The position numbers were made by a program, and so were the translations under genes. Positions 56,649 to 64,000 of a stretch of 64,000 bases of DNA are shown one piece after another. Position 1 is the stretch's first letter, and every line of letters begins with the position of its first letter. The notes under the pieces were generated by a model. It did no database searches, was not told the DNA's origin, and saw only the letters and a program-made list of their open reading frames with translations. Origin of the DNA: Flavobacterium sp. SH_e (GTDB taxonomy: Bacteria; Bacteroidota; Bacteroidia; Flavobacteriales; Flavobacteriaceae); assembly GCF_025717045.1 (NCBI RefSeq), contig NZ_JAOVZN010000001.1:248001-312000 (forward strand), written 5' to 3'.

Positions 56649-57788
56649 TTAATTTTTTATTAATTCAACATATTGACGAATGGTATTATCAAAATCAAAT
56701 CGTTTTGCATTTTTATAACCTTTCTGTATGATTTCGTCTCTAAATTTTTTGTCTTCGAATTTTCGAAATTGCATTACAAAAGCAGTAGGATCATCAGGAT
56801 CGGCATAAAGTGCAGCATTTCCTCCTACCTCATCCATCATAGGCGCTTTGTTTGTTGTAATTACTGGAGATCCACAAGCTTGTGCTTCAATTATTGGCCA
56901 ACCAAATCCTTCTGAATAAGATGGAAAAATCATTGCTTTTGATATTGAATAAAGTGCTACAATTTCGTCGTCGCTAGGATTTTCTATGTGTAAAACCCGA
57001 TTTGAAATTTCTAGTTTTTGAATTAACTCTTGCAATTCAGGATTTAATTTTTCTCCAGCTAAAACTAAAATTCCATTCCAGTCATTTTGCAATTCATACA
57101 TCATGTTGACAAGAAGTTTTCTGTTTTTACGTTCCAAATCAGAACCTACGTGCAGAATAATCTCTTTGTCTTTTAAGTGCTCATATTTTTTAAGCACTTC
57201 TTGAATCTTATCTTCCGATAAAGGCAGAAATTTTTCAGATACAGCATTATGAATTGTTATCCATTTTTTGTTTCGATCTGGTTTATTATCGATTTCTAAT
57301 AATTGATTTAATGTAAATTCAGATACCGTTGCCAGTTTTTTTGCGGTGCATAAAGCATTCAAAATTATCCTTTGTAAAACCTGTCCTGATTTTGTTGCAT
57401 AACAATAAGTGTCTGCAAAACCAAGTCCAGCTCGTATTGCTAAAACATCATGACAAGTTATTATGGTTTTATTTTTTGGTAAAAAATAAAGATAAAAAGC
57501 ATTCGAATGATCGCAAATATGATAGTTTACGGGTCTGCGCAAAACAAAATTTAGACTTCTGAAAGATAAAAGCTCAATTGGAAAAACAAAGAATTTATCA
57601 ATATAAGCCAGCCATTTTTCTAAACTAGGTTTATTGAAACTCAGTTTTCTAAATATTTCACGCGGCCGAATAGCGCTAACATTAATTTTTGATTTACTAT
57701 ACCCTTCCGACATTAGTGATTCAAAAATCTGCATGCTAAACTGCTTGTCAGGTTTATAATTACCAATTAGAATTATTTGAGACATCAT
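56649..57788 (-). CDS. Family 1/4 glycosyltransferase (379 residues)
   Basis: A GT-B transferase of the mannosyltransferase-like type. Motifs: TIITCHDVLAIRAGLGF and KKLATVSEFTLNQL in the N-terminal half, ILHVGSDLERKNRKLLVNMM, and PSYSEGFGWPIIEAQACGSPV (E-x7-E) in the C-terminal half. Two ATGs start it, at 57788 and 57785. The start overlaps the stop codon of the Wzy-like gene by 4 bases (ATGA type), so translation is coupled. The donor is unknown. Confidence 0.9.
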   Translation of the reverse strand: MMSQIILIGNYKPDKQFSMQIFESLMSEGYSKSKINVSAIRPREIFRKLSFNKPSLEKWLAYIDKFFVFPIELLSFRSLNFVLRRPVNYHICDHSNAFYLYFLPKNKTIITCHDVLAIRAGLGFADTYCYATKSGQVLQRIILNALCTAKKLATVSEFTLNQLLEIDNKPDRNKKWITIHNAVSEKFLPLSEDKIQEVLKKYEHLKDKEIILHVGSDLERKNRKLLVNMMYELQNDWNGILVLAGEKLNPELQELIQKLEISNRVLHIENPSDDEIVALYSISKAMIFPSYSEGFGWPIIEAQACGSPVITTNKAPMMDEVGGNAALYADPDDPTAFVMQFRKFEDKKFRDEIIQKGYKNAKRFDFDNTIRQYVELIKN

Positions 57789-59116
57789 AAAACTTCTTTC
57801 TGAAATGTATTTTCCTCTTTTTTAAGACTGGCTATAACCAAGCCCGCCATAATAACTGCATACCCTAAAATACTTGGCTGCGCCCATTGTCCTTGAGATA
57901 TTGCGATACAAGCCGCTCCGCAAAGAATAAAAGGAAGAAGTTTTTTTTCGTGTGGCAATCTAAAAGCGGTAATTGCCATGCTTAGTGCTAAAACTATGCG
58001 TAAAACCATTAGTCCGCCTCCAAAAATAATTCCTTGTTCACCACCCAAACGCCCAAACTCAGTTTCTGAAACTAAAAAGGATGTTTTGCCCGTCATCATT
58101 TGAGCTCCTGCATTTGTTCCCATTCCTAAATTTCCTGCAAACATTGGCTGGTCAAATAAATCTGAAAGTGGGCCAAGAAATTCATTTAAGGCTCTTAAAA
58201 GAATGGAATCTTTTAAACCTCCGCCATTTACTTTATTTACAGTGTCAACACGATCCATAAATACTTCTGTACCTAAACTAAAAATGCTTGAATATTTTTG
58301 AAGAAAAACAAATACAAGCGATAAGACCGCAATAATGATTATTAATTTAAATAACATTTTTCCTGTTGTTACTGAAGCTATTACAGCAAATAAACCAACT
58401 ATGGCTACAGCTACAACGGCGCCTCTAGAGATTGTTAGCGGTAAAGCAATAATTAAAGAAACGGTACTTGCGTAAAGTAAAATTTTGGAACAACGATCTT
58501 TTGACAGCCAAAAGTAAAAGACAAAAACAGAGACTGCTGTATAAAAAATCGATAGTCCGGAGATAAACGAAAATGTTCCTGGAGGTCTGCTATATCCCAT
58601 TGCTCCAGAAAATCCTGCACTTCCTTCTCCTCCAATACCAACATTTATAAAAGCACTCTGTGGGCTTGTAAATTGAAAATAAACGATTATCGTCATTACG
58701 ATATTCATTACTAAAAGAAACTTGCCTATTTTAAGCACATCTTCTTTTGTAAAAACCTGACCAATTATAAAAATCACAGGAAAATGAAGCAGCATAATTC
58801 TGGCTCCATAAATGCCTACAAATATATTTTCGTGACCAAAAGTAAAGGTCAAAGCGAGTCCGAATAATGTAAATATTAGTCCAAAAATGACATAAGAATT
58901 TACAAATTTTATACCCTGATATAAAGCTCTGCCAATGATATAAATTGCAATAGGATCGCGTACGACTAATAAAGGCGTAGCCAAGCTAGGTAAAATCCAC
59001 TTACGCAGAGCACCTTCAAAAATCCAAAGTAAAAAATACATCCAAATAGCTATTTTAATGTATTTATAATCTGATTCTTGTGTTTGTACTTCTACTTGTT
59101 CAATAGCTAAATCCAT
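57785..59116 (-). CDS. Wzy-like O-antigen/exopolysaccharide polymerase
   Basis: A 443-residue integral membrane protein with about 11 hydrophobic segments and a large outer loop around residues 285-350 (VDTVNKVNGGGLKDSILLRALNEFLGPLSDLFDQ), the arrangement of Wzy polymerases. Sequence identity within this family is low, so the call rests on topology and location. The frame starts with a TTG at 59125; I use the ATG at 59116 (MDLAIEQVEVQ), which overlaps the preceding GT gene by 10 bases. It would join repeat units in the periplasm. No flippase is visible next to it. Confidence 0.8.
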   Translation of the reverse strand: MDLAIEQVEVQTQESDYKYIKIAIWMYFLLWIFEGALRKWILPSLATPLLVVRDPIAIYIIGRALYQGIKFVNSYVIFGLIFTLFGLALTFTFGHENIFVGIYGARIMLLHFPVIFIIGQVFTKEDVLKIGKFLLVMNIVMTIIVYFQFTSPQSAFINVGIGGEGSAGFSGAMGYSRPPGTFSFISGLSIFYTAVSVFVFYFWLSKDRCSKILLYASTVSLIIALPLTISRGAVVAVAIVGLFAVIASVTTGKMLFKLIIIIAVLSLVFVFLQKYSSIFSLGTEVFMDRVDTVNKVNGGGLKDSILLRALNEFLGPLSDLFDQPMFAGNLGMGTNAGAQMMTGKTSFLVSETEFGRLGGEQGIIFGGGLMVLRIVLALSMAITAFRLPHEKKLLPFILCGAACIAISQGQWAQPSILGYAVIMAGLVIASLKKEENTFQKEVL

Positions 59117-60372
59117 TTTTCCCAATTATTTGTAAAACTTAAAGAAGAAACTGCTTCTGCCATTTCTTGTCCGTAAACCTCCCAAGGTCTGGTTCTAGCT
59201 TTGTCCTGAGCTGCGGTTCCGGCTTGTTCTAATATTTCTGGTTTTTCAAGTATCTTGTTAATTACTTCTTTTAGTGCTTCTGAAGAACCTGCTGGAACAA
59301 TCCAACCATCTTCTCCATTTTTTATTAAATCTGGTCCTGCTGTACGATCTGTTGTAATTACTGGAATTCCTTGTGACATTGCTTCTGTAATTACCAATCC
59401 GAAGCCTTCAAAAAGAGAAGGAAAAACAAATACATCATGTTCGCGCATACAAGCTAAAACCTGATCATGAGAAAGCGACGGAATCCAATGGTGTTTTTCT
59501 AAAGCCGTATTCAATGCCTGACAATTCGGCACCGATTTTTGCCCAACAATTGTCAATTCTACTTTGTCTTGCATTCCTTCAATGGCATCAAATAGATAGG
59601 AAATTCCTTTTCGCTGTGATAATCCGCCGATAAACAAGACTTTTAGCTTTCTATCTTTCAGTGGCTGATATTCTTTTTTTTGTGTGACTTCTGGAAAACC
59701 GTACGGAATCACTTTTATTTCTGATAATTTCCCAGAATAATCTTCCAGCGTTTTTTTAGTAAAACTGCTTGCGACAAAAATTACATCTGCCAAAGCCAGT
59801 TCTTTATCTTTTTTACGCAATTTTTTTGATGAATCATTAAATCCTGTAAGCGTACTCGACCAATCTGGATTTATTTCAAATTCTTTCTGCATTAAGGAAC
59901 GTGCGCTTTTCCAATACCCAATTGGGAGATCATAAATACAATAAAGTCCTAATTGTTTCGCTTCTTCAAAAGTAGAAAGCGCGCCATCTTCAAAAGCGTA
60001 TACTCCAGATAATCCGTTTTTTTTTGCTTTCGCTAAAGTATTAGCCACCCATTTATCGTGTTTTTGATAAACTCTGTCAATGCAGAAAAGACCTTTTTCG
60101 TGTGAGATTAAAAAATCCAGTTTAGCCTTTGAAGTCAGCAAACGTCCAAATTCAAAAAAAGATTTTGATTTTGTATAAGGTTTCCAAGTTGTGTCTAAAC
60201 TTCTTCTTTTTAAATCTTTTAATTTTGGATTACTTCCTAATTTATACAATACTTCTCCCGGAAATATGGCAATAGACGTAAACAACTTAAAAAGCAACTG
60301 ATCTTTCAATAATCCTGTTACTAAGTTTTTTGAATTTGCATTTAAAGTTGGATGAGACACTATTACTTTCAT
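59107..60372 (-). CDS. Family 4 glycosyltransferase (421 residues)
   Basis: A GT-B transferase starting MKVIVSHPTLNANSKNLV. The C-terminal half has KVLFIGGLSQRKGISYLFDAI and PSLFEGFGLVITEAMSQGIPVITT, the donor-binding motif. It is longer than its GT4 neighbours because of the region 30-190, rich in Lys and Asp, with no recognisable extra domain. It overlaps the upstream GT gene by 4 bases and the polymerase gene by 10, so it is in the same transcript. Confidence 0.9.
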   Translation of the reverse strand: MKVIVSHPTLNANSKNLVTGLLKDQLLFKLFTSIAIFPGEVLYKLGSNPKLKDLKRRSLDTTWKPYTKSKSFFEFGRLLTSKAKLDFLISHEKGLFCIDRVYQKHDKWVANTLAKAKKNGLSGVYAFEDGALSTFEEAKQLGLYCIYDLPIGYWKSARSLMQKEFEINPDWSSTLTGFNDSSKKLRKKDKELALADVIFVASSFTKKTLEDYSGKLSEIKVIPYGFPEVTQKKEYQPLKDRKLKVLFIGGLSQRKGISYLFDAIEGMQDKVELTIVGQKSVPNCQALNTALEKHHWIPSLSHDQVLACMREHDVFVFPSLFEGFGLVITEAMSQGIPVITTDRTAGPDLIKNGEDGWIVPAGSSEALKEVINKILEKPEILEQAGTAAQDKARTRPWEVYGQEMAEAVSSLSFTNNWEKWI

Positions 60373-61448
60373 GTTAATGAAATTGAATTAATAAACTGTG
60401 TTGCAATGCTTGGCAAATCAGAAACTTCAACTTTATTTAGAATTATATTCAGATTATTTTTTTCATATTTAATTATTTGCGGTATCACATACTGTCCTTT
60501 TGTTGGAGTCCAATTGCGAGAAATTGAAATCGTATTGATTTTATGTTCTTTGTAAGCTGCATAAACACCGCTTTTTTCTGTCTGAAAATAAGGAGTTGTA
60601 GAAATTCCAAAATCACTATCTAAAAGCACTTGAGATATTACATCTTCAGACTGAATGCCTAGCACTTCATAAGGTATTTTATAACTTTCTAAAATTGTTT
60701 TGTAATTGCCTAATTCTGGACCATTATTGCCAATGAAAACAAATTTTATTGGTTTATTAAAAGTGGTATTTTTAATTAAATCATCAATAAAATCTCTGAA
60801 AGGAGCTCCATTGTGGATCGTTCCAAATAAAACAAATTGTGCAAATTCTGCAGCTTCTTTTTTAACTGCCGTTAAAGGTATGTTTCCGCATATTGGCAAA
60901 ATTTCTGCATTGATATTATGCGATTTAAGAAAGAACTGATAGAGCTTATTTTGAGTATTAACGGAATGAGTTCTTGTATTCTGAACAATTTTTTTAGCAA
61001 TTAACTGCTGTAATTTCCCAATACATTTGTGTTTCAATGAAGACTCTGCATCAATTCCAAGCCATAATTCGTGAAACATAATGTGCCATTTATGATTTCC
61101 TCTTATTTTTTTTAAATAAGAAGGCAGCCAGAAAGGCAAACCTTTTGGATTAAAGCTGTACGGAACATATTGCAATGAAATACAATCGGGTTCAAGATCT
61201 TTTAGAATTCGCTGCAAGTACACAAAACGCTGTTTATTATCGGCAGCAATTGGAATTCGGTGCACCATTACAGCTGTATCTTCTACCACTTGATTTTCAC
61301 TAATAAAAAGAGGAGCCTGATGATCGCATAAAGCTAAAATCTCAGCCTTATGACCTGATCTTATCAGCATACCACATAATCTGCGGGTATAATCACCCAC
61401 ACCATCATTGCCAAGTTCGGCAGATCCGCAAATGAAAAGAATGTCCAT
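60369..61448 (-). CDS. GT-B glycosyltransferase-like protein (359 residues)
   Basis: Start MDILFICGSAELGNDGVGDYTRRLCGML has the GT4 N-terminal acceptor-domain pattern, and HIMFHELWLGIDAES resembles the second part of that domain. In the C-terminal half KFVFIGNNGPE is present, but the usual E-x7-E donor motif is not obvious (SDFGISTTPYFQTEKSGVYAAYKEHKI), so the family is less certain than its neighbours and activity may differ. A TTG could extend it 15 codons; the ATG at 61448 is preferred. It overlaps the next GT gene by 4 bases. Confidence 0.7.
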   Translation of the reverse strand: MDILFICGSAELGNDGVGDYTRRLCGMLIRSGHKAEILALCDHQAPLFISENQVVEDTAVMVHRIPIAADNKQRFVYLQRILKDLEPDCISLQYVPYSFNPKGLPFWLPSYLKKIRGNHKWHIMFHELWLGIDAESSLKHKCIGKLQQLIAKKIVQNTRTHSVNTQNKLYQFFLKSHNINAEILPICGNIPLTAVKKEAAEFAQFVLFGTIHNGAPFRDFIDDLIKNTTFNKPIKFVFIGNNGPELGNYKTILESYKIPYEVLGIQSEDVISQVLLDSDFGISTTPYFQTEKSGVYAAYKEHKINTISISRNWTPTKGQYVIPQIIKYEKNNLNIILNKVEVSDLPSIATQFINSISLT

Positions 61449-61518
61449 TTTTGATTTAATTATTGGTTCTATAGAAAAGTTACTTTTACACAAAATTCAA
61501 CTATCAGAATTTCTTTTG

Positions 61519-62394
61519 TTACCAAGAAATTATTTTGATTAATGCTCTTATTTTATTGTGTGATACTTTTTTTATTTTTTTGGTTGTTCGATATGTTTTA
61601 TTGAAACCTTTATCAATAAAATTGACAAAAGGAAATATGCGAGGATATTGATTTCTAAATAAGTGCAGAAATTTTTCAATTCCCTTTTTATCTCTCCAGC
61701 TGCCGTTTATGAGATGAACAGCGTATGATTCTTTGTCTAAATAAATAGAATTTCCGACTAATATATTGGATGGCAGAATAAGCATATTTTCTTTCAAAAC
61801 TTGTTCTTTATCCTGATAAGTATATCCGTATTTTTCTGCTATTGGGGTAATCACAGAACCGATTATGACTTTTTTTAAATCAATTGTTCCATCCTCTTCA
61901 AATAACTTTAGATTCTGGTATGTTTCGAGACAATCTTTTATATAAGGATGATTTGGTATCGAGGCAAAAATGGCGCCTTGAACTGCAAAACCAATAATAG
62001 GTTCACCTTGTTTCTTAGGTAAAAAAGAAGCGTTTAAAAGCTCTTTTCCTCCTGCTTCTTCAAAATGTCCCGGATGAATTTCATGAGCACTAAAAAAATC
62101 ATATTCAAACCATGATTCTTTGAAAGGCCTCAATATTTTCACATCTGAATCTAAATACAATCCGCCTTCTGTATACACTGCATAAAGACGAACGTAATCT
62201 GCAGCAAATGCCCATTTCTTAGCCTGAAATGCTTCTTTTACAAAAGCAACAGAATCAAAATCAAAACTATTTTTATCCCAAACCCTAATTTTATAGTCGG
62301 GCATATGCACTTTCCAAGTAGCAATACATTCTTTTATAAATGGAGGATATTCTTCTCCACTAAACCAGCAAATGTGTATTGTTTTTGGAATCAT
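61519..62394 (-). CDS. Family 32-like glycosyltransferase (291 residues)
   Basis: A GT-A enzyme of the capsular polysaccharide/GT32 type: KTIHICWFSGEEYPPFI at the start and AADYVRLYAVYTEGGLYLDSDVKIL, with the DxD motif, near residues 83-108. The C-terminus is basic (YRTTKKIKKVSHNKIRALIK). It is soluble. Such enzymes transfer mannose, galactose or related sugars in surface polysaccharides; the sugar cannot be told. It lies 17 bases downstream of the next gene and 71 bases before the GT-B-like gene. Confidence 0.88.
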   Translation of the reverse strand: MIPKTIHICWFSGEEYPPFIKECIATWKVHMPDYKIRVWDKNSFDFDSVAFVKEAFQAKKWAFAADYVRLYAVYTEGGLYLDSDVKILRPFKESWFEYDFFSAHEIHPGHFEEAGGKELLNASFLPKKQGEPIIGFAVQGAIFASIPNHPYIKDCLETYQNLKLFEEDGTIDLKKVIIGSVITPIAEKYGYTYQDKEQVLKENMLILPSNILVGNSIYLDKESYAVHLINGSWRDKKGIEKFLHLFRNQYPRIFPFVNFIDKGFNKTYRTTKKIKKVSHNKIRALIKIISW

Positions 62395-62410
62395 GATTCT
62401 CTTTATTCCA

Positions 62411-63382
62411 TTAGACTTTATAAAATCTTCCTAAGAACTTGCTTATTTTAATTGCCATTTGTTTTTTTCTTATTTCCTGCTTAGAGTGCGCTAAAATTGG
62501 ACTTTTTGTATATTCCCAGTAAGCAACGTCTTCTTTTCTTGGAATTCTTCCTTTAAAAAGTCTGATAAAGTGATTTACTTGCCAAGGTTTTGAACTTCCT
62601 AATGCGTGAAACATTGTTGCTTCGCCAGGAATAAATCCCATTCCATCTTTTCCAAGATAACTGACATTACCATGATACGCTTCGATTGTTGCATTTAGAG
62701 CATCTTGATCTGATTTATCAAAAAACTGAAATCCTTCCATTTTTAAAATACTCGAATTGTGCATTTGATTTTGGAAAATAGATTTATCAAGTCCGCCAAT
62801 TGCATCTCCCATTCGTTCTTGCAGCTTTACCCACAATTTGAGAAAGAAAATATTTTTTCTAATCACGCCAACAAAGCCACCATTTACATAAATCTGATTT
62901 TTAAACTGCAAATCGATATTGTATTTTTTGAAATAATTTCTCCAGCCTTGTCTTCGCGGATGAAATTCCTGCAAAGGCGAATTAATATCTTCACAAACCG
63001 CTACACCGCAATTGACCCATTGTTCAAAGCAAGCCCAAGAATCAACCACAACAATATCTGGATCAAAATAAAACAATGCATCTGCTTCTTTTGCTGGACC
63101 ATCCCACAGCTCCAGCATTAAATCAGGTTTATAGTTCGTTAAGCTATATGTAGTTGTAAGCGGTAAAAAAACAAGCTCAATTCCTTCAACAGGATGAATC
63201 GTAATTGCTTCTTTCCAATTGCCAACAGGTTCTTTTTTACCATTTGATATCCAATTTGGTAATGATCCTCGATAACCAACATAAATAGTTCCGCGAAATC
63301 CCTGCGTATATAGCGAATTTGAAAGTGTAGCAACTCCATAATGGTAATGACCTTCAAATAAGGTGCAAACTGCTGATATCAT
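62411..63382 (-). CDS. GT-A glycosyltransferase-like protein (323 residues)
   Basis: A predicted nucleotide-diphospho-sugar transferase. It starts ISAVCTLFEGHYHYGVATLSNSLYTQGFRG, like GT8-type enzymes, and the DxD-like FYFDPDIVVVDSW lies near residue 107. QIYVNGGFVGVIRKNIF and SDQDALNATIEAYHGNV are further conserved-looking blocks. It has no membrane segment and ends in a basic helix. I cannot give a family number with confidence. The gap to the acyltransferase upstream is 3 bases. Confidence 0.75.
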   Translation of the reverse strand: MISAVCTLFEGHYHYGVATLSNSLYTQGFRGTIYVGYRGSLPNWISNGKKEPVGNWKEAITIHPVEGIELVFLPLTTTYSLTNYKPDLMLELWDGPAKEADALFYFDPDIVVVDSWACFEQWVNCGVAVCEDINSPLQEFHPRRQGWRNYFKKYNIDLQFKNQIYVNGGFVGVIRKNIFFLKLWVKLQERMGDAIGGLDKSIFQNQMHNSSILKMEGFQFFDKSDQDALNATIEAYHGNVSYLGKDGMGFIPGEATMFHALGSSKPWQVNHFIRLFKGRIPRKEDVAYWEYTKSPILAHSKQEIRKKQMAIKISKFLGRFYKV

Positions 63383-63385
63383 ATC

Positions 63386-63949
63386 TTATGTCCTTTTTTT
63401 TATAAAATGAGCTGGTACTCCTGCCCAAACTTCATTCGCGGGTATTGATTTATTTACTACTGAACCTGCTGCAACTATAGAACCTGTGCCTATCGTAACT
63501 CCTTGAAGTATAACGCAGGAGGTTCCGATCGAGACATCGTCTTCTAAAATTATTGCTTCACTTATGATAGGCTGAGTATTGATGTTTGCCGTGACTTTAT
63601 ACTCGTGCCTAGTATTGTTAATTGTCGTTTTACTTGCAATCAGGCAATTGTTACCAATGATGATTTTTTCGTTACAAACAAATTCGCAGGCATGACCAAT
63701 AAAAACCTTGTTACCTAATTTTATGTATGAACTTTCGTTGAGAGGATTCAAAATTCTAAAATCGACCCCATTTTCAATATTACATTGATGTCCAACTATT
63801 AATTTGTTTGGCCAATTGCAGGTAATTTTTTCTATTCTAGAATCGTCGCCTCCTTGTAAGCCTCTAATCTTTAAAAGATAAAATGATAGCGAATGATTAA
63901 TACCAATAACTTTACTATAAATCAGCGCTATCTGATTGGGCCGTTTCAT
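63386..63949 (-). CDS. Serine-acetyltransferase-like acyltransferase (187 residues)
   Basis: A left-handed beta-helix acyltransferase. Hexapeptides are visible in LIVGHQCNIENGVDFRI, LGNKVFIGHACEFVCNEKIIIGNNCLIAS and LEDDVSIGTSCVILQGVTIGTGSIVAAGSVV, ending with WAGVPAHFIKK. The histidine in NNTRHEYKVT is the likely catalytic base. It may acetylate a sugar of the polymer. This is the most upstream gene of the locus in the window; the 51 bases above its ATG show no terminator, so the operon probably extends past the window edge. Confidence 0.85.
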   Translation of the reverse strand: MKRPNQIALIYSKVIGINHSLSFYLLKIRGLQGGDDSRIEKITCNWPNKLIVGHQCNIENGVDFRILNPLNESSYIKLGNKVFIGHACEFVCNEKIIIGNNCLIASKTTINNTRHEYKVTANINTQPIISEAIILEDDVSIGTSCVILQGVTIGTGSIVAAGSVVNKSIPANEVWAGVPAHFIKKRT

Positions 63950-64000
63950 GTTGTTTATTTTTTATTACAAGAATATTATAAATACAAAACACAGAAGTCT

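Overview
The window is chromosomal DNA from a flavobacterium, most likely the genus Flavobacterium. The evidence is low GC, Bacteroidetes-type promoters (TAnnTTTG -7 boxes a few bases before start codons), SusC/SusD proteins with an STN domain driven by an ECF sigma/FecR pair, MnmD and a short MenE of flavobacterial type, and a tmRNA encoding a GENNYALAA tag. I ran no database search; family names come from motifs and recall.

Layout. 1-8.9 kb holds housekeeping and stress genes: dps (cut by the window edge) divergent from oxyR, mnmD, ilvE, a MazG-like hydrolase, an SRPBCC protein, and an ECF sigma / anti-sigma-like / periplasmic sensor operon. 9.0-10.9 kb has two tandem paralogous secreted proteins, each behind a sigma-54-like promoter. 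11-24.5 kb holds kup, an RsmB-type methyltransferase, menE with a CPBP protease, arsC, a TonB receptor, a 57-residue membrane protein, fumC, a Lys1-like dehydrogenase and a class C serine hydrolase, with several interspersed inverted repeats. 24.7-25.1 kb is tmRNA. 25.2-29.9 kb has an Lrp regulator and a mesX-mesD-transporter operon (folate-independent methionine synthesis), GC-rich at its distal end and divergent from a nitroreductase. 30.3-40.4 kb is a minus-strand ECF sigma - FecR - SusC - SusD - zinc metalloprotease - DUF3347 locus that looks like a regulated peptide or glycoprotein uptake unit. 40.7-44.8 kb has small acidic and lipoprotein genes, an MFS transporter, a DUF763 protein and an unknown protein. 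45.2-63.9 kb is one long minus-strand exopolysaccharide locus that continues past the window.

How the genes work together. OxyR probably controls dps under peroxide stress. The two ECF systems each carry their own regulator; the first also shows a repeated promoter-like element suggesting autoregulation. In the exopolysaccharide locus a WcaJ-type initiator would load the first sugar on undecaprenyl phosphate, glycosyltransferases extend it, acyltransferases decorate it, a Wzy-like protein polymerises it, and a Wzc-type kinase with a Wza-type export protein controls length and export. UXS points to UDP-xylose as one donor. No flippase is visible here.

The observations I rate highest are the MesX/MesD operon with a transporter of different base composition, the paired sigma-54-like promoters, the exactly spaced ECF promoter pair, and a structured intergenic repeat present in two copies.
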